From Isoetes taiwanensis (taxonomy: Eukaryota > Streptophyta > Lycopodiopsida > Isoetales > Isoetaceae), in assembly GCA_021234155.1 (NCBI GenBank), contig JAJEKV010000147.1, forward strand, positions 186,001-250,000: a DNA stretch of 64,000 nt. Reading direction: 5' to 3'. This document shows, piece by piece, positions 1 through 11,559 of this stretch; position 1 is the stretch's first letter, and every line of letters starts with the position of its first letter. The notes under the pieces were generated by a model. That model searched no databases and had not been told where the DNA came from. It saw only the letters and a list, made by a program, of their open reading frames with translations. A program made the translations under genes and the position numbers.

Positions 1-392
1 TCACTTTAAGGGAGGAAGAGTTTGTTATATGACTAATACTTTTTCTTAGGACACGACTTTTAGCCACTCTAAAGAACTTGGAATTGCCACTATCCAAATA
101 TTTGGTGTATGATATGCATAAAATATAAAAAATATTAGAAGCTATAAATATTAGATCTTTAAATATATCCGAATCATATCCCAAGATGCCAAAACCCATT
201 CTTTCGCTAACAAATTCCCCCTTGATAGGGGGCAATCCAAAAAGCCACCTATAGGCATTAATGGCTTGAAGCTACCATTTGTCACCTATACTATAATGTT
301 AGAGATAAACCATAATTAAAAATTGATAGGTGGGTGGTTGAGAAAGCATTTCTACAGAGTGAATATACAAACAATCAATTCAATGCAAATCA

Positions 393-740
393 AGAATAGA
401 ATAGAATAGAATAGAATAGAATAGAATAGAATAGAATAGAATAGAATAGAATAGAATAGAATAGAATCGAATCGAATCGAATCGAATCGAATCGAACCGA
501 ATCGAACCGAATCGAACCGAATCGAATCGAATCGAATCGAATCGAATAGAATGACTTTTATTGTCCACGGAGACCAATTAGCCTATGGGACCCAGTGAAG
601 GTGCGCAACTGACTTATTATTGTCCGGGTTAAAAAACCCCTGCCCCAAAGGGTTTTCGAGGGAAAAAACCGTGGCAGTAATAAGAAATGATAGACATAAA
701 TAGACACAATTAATGTTTCTTGAAGATTATAGAATATTTC
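393..740 (-). mobile_element. LINE 3' end with pentanucleotide tail
   Basis: Read on the minus strand, a short 3' UTR (about 680 down to 592; ccctcgaaaaccc, then a gggg/tttttt stretch) leads to the signature gggtcccataggctaattgg, tctccgtggacaataaaag and then about 155 bp of pentamer repeat at 393-550. The tail is mixed: TTCTA units beside the flank, TTCGA and TTCGG units nearer the element. No LINE coding sequence was seen upstream, so this is a heavily 5'-truncated insertion. The open frame across the pentamers is an artefact. Confidence 0.75.
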
Positions 741-967
741 CATACAGCTCTAGAAATTATTTTAGATTCTTATCTTGAATGCATAAAATCACTTGTAGTT
801 CCATAGACCTTTGGTTTATGTTGTCATGAAGAATCAATTCAATTCACCTTATATATTCTCTTATAGCAATTCATTATCTGGTGTAGTGGTAACACACTAG
901 TTTAGTACAAATAGGACTAGAGTTTGAGCATTCGTAGTGTATTCAATGGAAAATGATTGAGATCAGG

Positions 968-1073
968 ACCCAATAAGCAATATTAGTGTGATGTGTGAAT
1001 CATATATCCAATTTGGTTAAACCCAATAAGCAATATTAGCGTGATGTATGAATCATATATCCAATTTGGTTAA
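968..1073. repeat. Tandem duplication, 53-bp unit x2
   Basis: The unit starting acccaataagcaatatta occurs at 968 and again at 1021, with two or three substitutions between copies. It is non-coding. Confidence 0.9.
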
Positions 1074-1527
1074 GATAACAAGCAAACATCTAGTTAGGTG
1101 ATGAACATTGATATTCTACTTTCTTAAATTAAATTCAATTCTTATGCATCTACTAGTCATGCTCCTTGTACTTTTTTATGAGCCTATCTATGCAAATCAA
1201 TATTATGCCTGCCATTTTTCCTAGTCAATGATGCTACTTTTCATTTATAATAACAACACTAATGGTACTAATTTGTTTTGGTTGTTTTTGATAGGCAAAA
1301 ACAACTACCAAGTGGTGGGGGGAGTTCTCAAGTAACCGAGTAAAAACCTTCACTTCTTAACCTTCTAACATGTGCTTGAATATACTTGTATACAATCTGT
1401 ATATGTATATATTTCATCCAATATGCATTCTACAAAACGTTTCCCCTTAAAAACATTTTAAGGATACAAGATCATGTCTTAAACAATTTTGTATTTCTAA
1501 TTTCATTTTGTCTATATAACTTGCTAG

Positions 1528-1701
1528 AACCCAAGCGAAGATGCTAGATTATGGTTGTTGCTAGATCCTAGCCGTTATGACTTTACGGGTGGAAGATGTG
1601 ATACAATTGGGGTCAACTATTATACATATCAACGACAACATGATTTATGTAAAGTCATGCCAGGCATTTGCCTCCGAAACCAAATTAAGAATTTCTTACA
1701 G
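1528..1701 (+). CDS. HAP2: HAP2/GCS1 gamete fusogen, internal exon (first seen in window)
   Basis: HAP2 is a class II-like membrane fusogen on the plasma membrane of the male gamete that merges the gamete membranes. This exon is 174 nt, exactly 58 codons, between a T-rich acceptor (ttgctag) and a donor (CAG|gtaatt), phase 0 at both ends. It starts NPSEDARLWLLLDPSRY, then GGRC, DTIGVNYYTY and ends CLRNQIKNFLQ. Plant HAP2 has the matching order: WMLL, GLEC, NKIGVGYEAF, then a cysteine and CLHNQLWNF. The cysteine spacing is kept and no codon is broken, which argues for a live gene. Upstream exons (signal peptide and N-terminal ectodomain) must lie left of the window. The following intron is 21,060 bp. 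A pseudogene is possible, but the correct splice phases across 38 kb make that less likely. Confidence 0.87.
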
Positions 1702-1960
1702 GTAATTTTTAACAGAAGGATAATTTTTAATTAGTAATAAAATAAAGTAAGGAGAGTCTTCACCATGGGATATATAGAAAGAATTAGAGCCCATATCCTT
1801 GTTACTCATCCAGTGACATTTAAAGTAGCTATAGAACCCTTCAATCTTGCCAATTTTGTCCGGTCCCTTATTTTAGCCCATCCCCATCTTCGACCATTAA
1901 GGCTACTTCCATCTAAAGTGATTCTTTAATTTATCCATAGAGCTGTGACTCCAAAGACAC

Positions 1961-2080
1961 GTCACAACGATGTTTCCATAATGTCGAAAGGGTCACATTA
2001 ACCAGGGAGGCAGCAATGCAGTCACAACGATGTTTCCATAATGTCGAAAGGGTCACATTAACCAGGGAGGCAGCAATGCA
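1961..2080. repeat. Perfect tandem duplication, 60-bp unit x2
   Basis: The block starting gtcacaacgatgtttccata is repeated without a visible difference at 1961-2020 and 2021-2080. This implies a very recent duplication (or an assembly artefact). It is non-coding. Confidence 0.95.
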
Positions 2081-2984
2081 GCCTATGTCTGAGATTAGTA
2101 TAACACCAGGATACACGAGTTAATGTATACCTAGTCCCAGAGTAAGACATATCCAATACCAAAACTCAATAATCTCTGGACAAAGAAAAAGGGGTGTAGA
2201 AGAGATTCACTGGCTAACATCCAAGAGGACATTGACCTACCATAAAAAATCCTTTATGGACCTTCTTCTCTTTTGCATTGAGACCTCCTTGAAGAGCTAT
2301 CTGCCGAACTATATTCTCCTAGTGCATAAAGTTTTCCATGAATTTGCTAAGAGAAGCTTAGCCTCTAATGCGCCTAGCCTCTACTTTAAGAGGAGAATTA
2401 TCACACATCGGCCGATAGATTCTAGCTACAGTATATGCCTCCGTGCCTGCACAAGACCATTTCTCCTCAAGACCATCGGGGGGTTCACATAATTTTTGAT
2501 ATACAAACAAGGTGCATGACTTGAAGGAAATTCTTTTTGGGGCTTGAAGCATACATATACGTCCTACATAGAAGAGTTTTTTTGGGTGATTTTAAAACAA
2601 TACTAGTAAATTGCCCACCATTGGTGGGCTTTACATGTGGTTGTTCACCTTTTATGATCATTCCATGTGATTGTTCACAAACAACCTTTTATTCCACAAA
2701 GCGTTACGATTTTAACGACGATTAAAAACAGAGCTGTCCGGCTTGTTGACCAAGAAACTCGGAGTAGAAAAAGAAGGTGAAATAAAACAAGGTGCTGCGC
2801 ACGGAGGGTTGCCTTCCATGGCCGGAGAGTGAAGTGGCTTACGTTGTAGTTGTAGACAATAGAGTGTTTAAATCGAAATTGCTATTTTAAAACATTCACA
2901 TTTTGTGAAGGTGATGGTTCGCATTTGCATTACTAAGTTCTGCTTAGGTGTTAAGGTGTTGTTGAAATATTTCCAAAAATTATC

Positions 2985-3195
2985 CCAAGAAGCCTCTAGA
3001 TTCTCTAAGATTCTATGTGATTTTATGAGACTTAGCAAGATTCCATGAAGACTTCCCCGAATTCCCTTAAGTTCTCCAAGATATTATGTATATTCCCATA
3101 GATTGACTTAGATTCTCTTAAATTTTATGAGATACCTTTAGGTTCGCTTACATTCTTTTAGATTTTGTAAGATTTTCTTGGATTTTATGAAGGTT
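2985..3195 (+). repeat. Degenerate AGATTC-type array
   Basis: There are many irregularly spaced copies of (T)AGATTCTCTTA, AAGATTCCATGA and AGATTTTATGA, about 15-20 bp apart. The same array type occurs at 14.06-14.39 kb (reverse), 21.54-21.78, 57.05-57.78 and 62.4-63.1 kb. Confidence 0.7.
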
Positions 3196-3699
3196 GTAAG
3201 AATTTGTGCATTAGAATGAAGTGATAGTTATTGCATGTTGATGTGGTAGTTACAATTGTTGCATGTTGATGTGTTAGTTACGATTGTTGCATGTCGATGT
3301 GGGAAGGGCTGCGATTAGTTTTATATGAAATTTATCCATGGAATTCAAGCCCCATTGGGTGGATGGATGCAGGTAAGAGACCATGTGAGAAGAGTTCATG
3401 GTTTATTAAGTATATTTGTTCTATCTATAAGGTTGTTTGTCTATCATTAATGTTTCTTCAAGTTTCATGAAAATGGAAGGAAGGAAGGAAGAAATGTAAG
3501 TGGGCCAAAAGAGTGTACATTAAGACGTTTTTTATGGTTCATGGTTATAGTGAAGGTTGTTTATTGTTTAAAATTATTAAATAACCTAATATTCATGGCT
3601 GTAAAAATTCCACGATTATAATCAGAAAACCCAAGGTAATTATTTATGATCCTAGAAATTCGATCATTGAGTAAATAGGTGGGTCGCCACTAGGAGATC

Positions 3700-6640
3700 T
3701 AGTTGTTGTATAGGGTTTATTATTCGGAATTATATTGTTCTTGTGATGCAAGTGCAAGTAACGATCCAAAGAGATTTATTTTAGATGTAACGGGGCATAA
3801 GTTACAGAATATGCAACGCTCAGCAGCATCTCTCCATGTGGGGCTCCAATAACTAAAGTCTATCCCCAAATAACATGCATGACCACAGGGAAAATGAGCC
3901 CAACAATAACTAGTCACCCTAAATTTGCCAACTTAGATGCATTTCAATTTGATCTCAAACCCTGGATAAGTTACAAAGAACAATATCTTCGTCCATGTAG
4001 TAATGCATGTCAGAAGAAAAGTCTGAGCTCAAGAAACATGCATGACCGTGGGAGACAAAACACCTAGTTTATTCAACTGCATCACCTCCATAAATTCCAA
4101 ATCATTACCGTAGCTAGCAAGCAAGCAAGTTCCATAATATGCACATCCTAGCACCAGCTCTCCATGCAAACATTCCTGCATCGTTCCCCTTCAATAAATC
4201 GGACCATCACATTAAACAACATGCAAGCAAGCTACACAACTTAATTTCATACCAAACCCTCTATAAGTTACAAATAATACTATCTTCACCTATCTAGTAA
4301 TCCACAACAAAGATGTCCTCATGAGGCAAAGCAACTAGTTTATCCAAGCGTGTCACACGCGTCTCACGGTATAAACAAGACTCTAGTGTAGATTATAACA
4401 TCTCTCTACTAGTATATGCATTGTTAAAGCAATTCGAAAGATTTAAAATCCAAGACTAAACATACTAGCCTAGTTAGATCTCACAAAGGATGGTAATGCA
4501 AGGCTGGGTTTAGTTCCACCCAGAGATCCAAAGATGCACACTCTAGCAACAAAGCTGCAAGGTAGATGCATGTCACGGAGGCCATTTCAAGAATATTACC
4601 CTGCATGGAAGTCAGAAGAAGGCTATTTGCAACAAAATCGCATTAAGCGTAAATTATCCGAATGGTCACTTTAAATAACATCATGGAGGCAAGCTTCGTA
4701 ATATGCAATGGGTTAGCAGCATATTACCCTGCATGGAAGTCCGACGACTATTTCCACCAAAATCGCATTGCATAAATAATCCGAATAATCACTTTAAATA
4801 GCATCATTGAGGCAAGCTTCAGAATATGTGAAAACATATATGGCAGCCAAGGCATGCGTTTAATTCAAACTTGCAAGATAGATGCATGTTACAAGCACCT
4901 AGTTTAATACCCTAAGGCCAGGCAATAACGGTCAATAACTACTAATCTAGCAAATAATTCTGTTTCCCTAAATAGAAGCCTAGATGTTTCTCACAGCAAA
5001 ATTACATTGTACAAATTCCACAAATCATCGCCTTAGCTAGCATGTAGATAAGCTCCAAAATATGCACGTTCTACCAGCACATCTTCTTGGATTCTTCGGA
5101 CCTGTAAGAACCATAAGGACAATGGTATGCACAACTTACCAGCATAAATCAGTCATGCTAGCTCAGATGCATCAAACAGCGGATACAACAAATTTTAACA
5201 ACAAAACTTTGGGAGAAAACAATTTTGGCAAGGGATCAGAAAACATATATGGCAACCAAGGCAATAGCCAGTCACAATAACTAGAACACATTTGTAACCT
5301 GCTTGCCAGCAAAGCTTATAAGCCCACTTAAAAGATAAAGAAAATTACATGAAAGAAAATGCATGGCTTCATGGTTCAGGTAAGGTGACTTGTTCTATTA
5401 CTGTAATGCAAAACAAGAGGACTTTCACTGACTTGCCTGATCAAACTCCTTTGGATCATCAGACGCCATTGTCATTTGACTGCCAAAAATTGGTTAATCT
5501 TCTTTAGCATGCTGCTTTGTAGGCTAGAACATAGTAATACGTGCCAGCGAAGATAGCAATGTGTGAGACAAGATTTTAGCCACAATTTGATATCTTCTAA
5601 CCTTCTCAAATCCAGAGAAGGATTCAGAATGTGAACTAATACAGTTGGGTTCGTAGATATATAAAAAAATCAACTGTAATGTTAAGAATGAACAAAAGAA
5701 CATAGATGGGAAAAGATTGTACCAACCACTTGCGGGAGGTCGTACCAAATGCGCAAGTCTTTAATGTATTCAAGCATCAAACCCTAAGATGGCAATCATG
5801 GAGCAAGATACTCATAACAATATGACTACTGTATGAAGCAAAGCCTATAGTAATTTTGCCGCCTTGTGTCCATAATTGATTTACGCTGAATTGAATGCAT
5901 ACGAGAGCGGATGGACGAGGAACGACAAAAAAAAAACAACGAAGAAAAAAAGAAATGGTCCGACCATGTGCTATGATGGGGCGGCATAGCACTTAAAGAA
6001 AAAACATGAATCAGATTTGTTTTACGCACCATCTTTCATTAATCCAACTATAACAGACGGGAATTCTTGTGATGAATATTTGAAACCGATTGAATCAACA
6101 GAAATCTGCGAAAAGAGGCAGAAAATTATCAAGTGACCTTCTCCATCTCCGCGGGCTCGCGCCCATTTTTGACCGAATTTTTGATTTTCCTGGCCTTAGA
6201 TTTGTAAAACTAGACATCTATATATTTAAGAAAACAATTTGGACCCAATTACAGGATATGTATAGTGGACCTGCAATTTTTAAATTAGACCAGGCACTAA
6301 AAACCTAGATCAACAATTTTTAAAGTACACCAGACCAAGTTGATGTAGAGATAAGGATGTTTTTGGTGGCCCATTAAATAATAATGGTAGTAATTGTAAT
6401 TGTTAAATACTCAGACATACATTAAAATATATCACACAAGGACCAGAGAAGTGCTTTTTATTGACAAACTAAAAATGTCAGATTTTGAAGTGAAATGTTC
6501 AATAATGGCTCACAAATACACAGAACAGAAGATTTTCATCTGCACAAAAGAATTGTCAAACCCCTCTATAATTACAAAATTTTTCGAGTAATACACACAT
6601 CTTGGCATAGATTGCCTTAGGAAAGTTACTGGGGGCAATA
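3700..6640. other. Intron sequence without a recognised gene; 128-bp tandem duplication inside
   Basis: AT-rich intron DNA with only short chance open frames. Around 4595-4850 a block starting attaccctgcatggaagt is repeated with a 128-bp offset (4595 and 4723), diverged by several substitutions and small indels. Looser echoes of aacatgcatgacc, tagcaagcaagc and tgcaagatagatgcatg through 3850-5250 suggest an old longer-period repeat. No known domain was seen. Confidence 0.6.
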
Positions 6641-6672
6641 TCTAAGCTTTATTCCATCGTATCAAATTAGTT

Positions 6673-9070
6673 TCAATAATCCATGTCTCCCATTCGCGCC
6701 CATGCGGCAGGTGCTTGCTTCTCTTCCTTGGGTAGCTCATGACGAGCGCTTCAAGTAGTAGTAAGCAATGAGGAAACACCGCAAACGAAAAGAAGATTGG
6801 ATAGATGAGGAGAAAGGAATCAAAGAGAGATACTAGAAAAGGATGACCCAAGGTCGCATCCATCGTGAGTCCCGATGAGCTTAACAGGATCAATAATGCC
6901 AGCCTTTATCATATCTACATATTCACCGCATCAGAAGACCATCAAGACGCTTATATCATGACATGCCACATCTTCCCACCCATTCTAACCTTTTGCTTTG
7001 CATCATAGCCGTAATTCAAGTCCGCTTACTCAAGAAGCTTTCCAACAATAATGGCTCCTTCGGTCCAAAGATTGGTCGCTATTATATATGTGGGCATGTA
7101 CAACGACACAAGCACATAAGGTAACATCCAAGTATATCCATATGAAAGCATTCAAGGCACAACCCACCTTCAAACAAGATTTTGAATAATCAGACACCAA
7201 CTTTCTCGATCAAAGTTAGGCGTTGGCAATTTCTCTAGTTCACGAGAAGCGTAAAAAGGAGGGCAACTCCACCACCTAATAAAATTTCAGCCATGATGTT
7301 TAGAATCAGCCTGCATTTGGAGTGCATCCAATATTTCTTGAAATGCATCCAATCTTCACATACACACTTACCGCAACAATTCCCTCTTCCACAACCGCTT
7401 TGGTGGCATTAAGGGCATCATTCACACGATCTTTTTTTTCTCTCCTATGCTTCAATTGGCTCCACCAATCTAGGAAATATTCAACCCAAACAATAGTATA
7501 TGTGCTCAAGATGGATAACACAACACTATTTCTATAATACCTTAAGCCACGGCTACACCTCCCCGATAACTTAGCCAAACGCTCTTGTAGTTTCTCCTTA
7601 TCGTAATCGTCGAAGTGCTTTCATTGATCATATCTCCGATCACGCAAATACAAATGGTCATTAGAAGTGCACGAAGGGTCTAGGTTTCGGAGAAACATTG
7701 CTACCGCTCACATCTCTCCTCAATTGCCTTTTTATCTCCTCGCTCCATCTAAAACTATGGTATCATCTTTTGACACGTTGATCTCAGATTTTGACATTGA
7801 GAAAATTCTTCAAGATGTAAATTGAAAGTGGCTCTACAAGAGCATAGTTTTGCCATTTAGCAATATATGTACCTTCTTTGTGTCCTAGCATCTCCGGGCT
7901 TGAACTTCTCCACTTTTAGTCCAAGATCTTCACTCGATCAATCAGATCGGTATCCAATAACACCTACAAGAAGACTATTGATATACCAGTAAAATGCTAG
8001 GTTACTGACACTGACCTGTCCCCCAGTCAAAATTGCAAGGTCTTGCAAGTTGGGTTTTCGGTTATCGCCAAATCCTGGAGCTTTAATAGCACAAACCTAA
8101 AGGATTCTGGATATTAGACATGGCTCCGAACAACCACTCACGGGCATTCAAGAACACTTGGATACCTTAAATCCGCCACGAAGCTTATTAACAATTAGTG
8201 TTGCAAGAGCCTCACTCTCTATATCCTCAGCAACAATAAGTAGTGGTCTTTGCTCCTACAAAAAGTAGGGACGTCATTTCTAAGATCAATAAAATGTGCT
8301 CAGAAGAGAATACGAATACGCATGCTCATACCTTGAAAACAAACTCAAGCAATGGTACTATAGAGTTCACAGATGAAATTTTTTTTTCATGAATAAGTAT
8401 AAGAGGGTTCTCCGGTTCGTGAGCACAATTTCAGTACCAATTCAATTCACGAGATAATGGTAGCATCAAATTGGCATCTCAAAAGACTTACACATTTCTC
8501 GAAGTTTTAGCATTGGTGACTAAATATGGCTAAATATATATCCTCTGTCCATTTTCATTCCTTCCACGACTTCAAGCTCGTTAAATAAAGTTTTTTGCCG
8601 CCCTAAGGTAGAAAGTTGAAAGTGGTCAAGATCTTTGTCGCATCCATTGCAACAGATGTCCAAATCCATCCTCGATCCGTAATCCATTATATCACAATAC
8701 TTACCGATACGTTGATAACCCCTTCCTTCCCAACTTTTTCCATTGCTCGCAATCAACTCTCCTATCTCCGTTCACCATTTGCAGATTCGAAAGCAAGAAC
8801 ACGCACTGAAAGCAATCTCTTCGGAGGTGCTAATCATTTTGCTCGACTCTTCGGTGGTCGACAACGGCTTCAAGCGCCGTGTTGATGCCTCGTCTAAGAT
8901 CCATGGCATTCATGCCCAGTGACTACTGATTTGCAACCCTCGGCAAATATTGCCTCGGTAAGAACAGGTTGCACATGTCGTACCTAGATTAAACCATTTA
9001 AATCTGGTAAGAACATTCGGCAATGCAATCAAAATCATAGCACGTAACTACAGTAGGTAAGCCTCGTACC
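6673..9070 (-). pseudogene. Chaperonin-60 (mitochondrial HSP60-like) pseudogene with introns retained
   Basis: A functional copy would encode the organellar protein-folding chaperonin. Read right to left, recognisable blocks follow CPN60 order: GTTCAT near 8980; AIFAEGCKSV, NAMDLRRGIN; TLFNELEVVEGMKMDRGYI (about 8560); [159 protein letters not shown]; and the C-terminus LPKEEKQAPAA...MGDMDY with a stop at 6673-6675. Several blocks are separated by GT...AG introns, so it is not a processed copy. Numerous frameshifts and stops show it is dead. N-terminal sequence may extend to about 9310. It lies antisense inside a HAP2 intron. Mitochondrial versus plastid origin is judged only from the -MDY end. 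Confidence 0.88.
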
Positions 9071-10005
9071 ATCATTGGCTATGGGGCTGGGATTGATGAG
9101 CAAGAACTTGAACTCTACCCATATACGCCACCGATCCAAAGGTCTCACAAGCTACCTTCCAGACATGCATCAGAAACTTGATCACAGAGCAACCATTTGG
9201 CTATCGCATCTAGTTCTTCTCAAACTATGGTCGTCTGCGTTACCCGATTTCCACCGCCGCCAAATGAGCATCGGGCCACCGCCAATTTATTGTGGTCGAG
9301 CAAGTTTTTAGCGAAGCCACCAAAGATATGCTAGGCATATGCCAGCATATACCTGAATATGCCCACATACCCACATAAACGAGGGTTTGCCTCCCTAGGG
9401 GCAACCCAAAAAGGAGAGGGAAAAAGAAAGGTACGCCCAAACAAATCCAAAAAAATGAAATGGAAACAAAAATTAAATAATATAATCATTCCCATTTTCT
9501 CCCCCATCAGATTCTTCGTCACAGCCGTGGTTCTATGTGTGGCAAAGTCCTAGGCGCTTCACAGTTTTTCCGGTCCAAAAAATGATTTTCCGGTTCCCAA
9601 AAAATATAGCAGGATATACGGCCGATCAAAAAAAGGGCGTATAAGGATTTAGCCGACTCATATTTATATGTGTAGGATTTTTTCCGGTTAAAAAAAAAGT
9701 TCTAGGATTTTTTTTATAAGGGTAGCTAGTATATATTTTCTTTATGGCTTATATTCCTACCTTAAGCTACCTCTAATAATTAGTATTGCTAGCTACCTCT
9801 AATAATTATTGATTTAATAATGGTAACGAAAAGGCCAATTAAAAAAAAGAAAAAGAAGAAAAAAACAAAATTCCAAGCATCAGAATTCTTGGCGGACGGA
9901 TTGAGAAATTTTTGTAGATGCCTGTTCATCCCACGCCTAGTAGGAAATTTTCCTGTTCGTTTAAAATACTTTGCCATACACTGCCGTGGTTTGTTTTGCA
10001 TCCAG

Positions 10006-10187
10006 ACAAATCGAAATTAGCGAGGAGATTATGTCTTAATTAATCCCAAACTGTGTATTAAATAAGAGGCTTTAATCCCCTTTAATCCGCCCTGAAACAA
10101 ATCGAAATTAGCGAGGAGATTATGTCTTAATTAATCTCAAACTGTGTATTAAATAAGAGGCTTTAATCCCCTTTAATCCGCCCTGTC
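10006..10187. repeat. Tandem duplication, 91-bp unit x2
   Basis: The unit starting acaaatcgaaattagcgagg occurs at 10006 and 10097 and is almost identical (one visible difference, cccaaac versus ctcaaac). It is non-coding and young. Confidence 0.93.
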
Positions 10188-11559
10188 TAACTCTCATTTT
10201 TTCTCTGATCAACTTTGTATGGGGCCGTCGGAATAAATCTACGCAGTATGAATAGATAGAACACAGCAAAATCTGCCTAAATTGAGAGCATGACGTCATA
10301 GATCCACCCCCCTGACAAAAATACCGGGCCCATCAAGCCCATCTCCATCGCCATAGCTAAATCAGAGCAGGGGCTTCTTAAGCAGGAAAACAGGTGTTTC
10401 TGGAGGTCCGATAGGTCTGGGAGCGTCTTCTTTAGTGCTTGAGCGCATTTGGGTTCCGGTCAGGGAGCTCCTCGCAACAATCCAAGGTCGTATTTGATTT
10501 GGGTGCGTTAATTTTGGGTCAGATTCTTTGCAGAGTAATCGGACACGGGTTGCTTTTGCGGATCTTTGAAGCTTTTGAGTTGCTAGGTTTTGGCTTTTCC
10601 ACTGCCGGAGTTCTTTCTTTTGGGTTATTCCCTCCAGTTTGCTGCCTTTCTAGTTTGAGAATCGGAAGAAGGAAGAGCATCTTTGTCGCATGAAAAAAAA
10701 ACAGCGGAAGAACACCCTTTCCTTGCTTTAAAGTCACTTAATCCTCCGTGTCTCTTCATTTTTTCCATAATTTGCAGATCCTTCAAAGCTGCTTTCTCTG
10801 ATTAGAATTTTAAACCAATCACGAAATTCAACTTCTGAAACAGCCTGCTTCAATCACATGACTTTAGCAACGAATCATTGCAGACCGGTTCAAATTCAAA
10901 ATTCCCAACAAAGATTTCGTATTGAAAAGCAACCATGTGAAAGAAGCACTAAGGCTCTATATCTTAAACAGATCATGGTTCTTTCTTTTTAAATTTCTAA
11001 GCCTTGTACGATCCTCTATAGAAGAGCTTCTCCTCATAACAGTTCTCCTCATTCCTGCAAAAGTGCAAGTGGACACCTTAAAGCTATAAAAAAGAGGCCC
11101 TAGTTCATCCCTAGGGAGGGATGCTTTGCCTTGGATCTTGCATAAATCAAACCAATGATTAACAAATATAAAGCAAACAATGTATTCCCTTGTAATACTC
11201 GCATAACAAATCTAGCCACTGAGCCTTAAGTCTGCACACAAGGATCTTTATAGACTAAACCATTATGTCTACATAGCTCGAAACATACTATGTTAGCTAT
11301 ACGTCCTCACTAATGATGACATGTATCTGGTTATATATTTTTGGACTACCTATATTGACTATGTGAGTTGGCCAACATAGAATTAGCATCTGTTACTCTT
11401 CCTGCCATGATAAGCCTCTAGCAGACCACATCCCAACCCTATTCTCGAGATCTAAAACAGGTGCTCAAAGGCCCTTCACACTATCTAAAAGGGCAAGCAG
11501 GGGGTCTAAGAGCTTAATTGGCTTCCCAGCAGCCGCCACTTGGAAACTCAGTCTATGAG

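Noticed and set aside
380-577. Protein of RFDSI/FYSIL repeats on the minus strand
   Set aside because: It is the translation of the pentanucleotide tail of a LINE.
1295-1334. Possible earlier HAP2 exon (KNNYQVVGGVL) after tttgatag
   Set aside because: The acceptor looks fair, but entry and exit phases do not fit the exon at 1528 and similarity to HAP2 is too weak.
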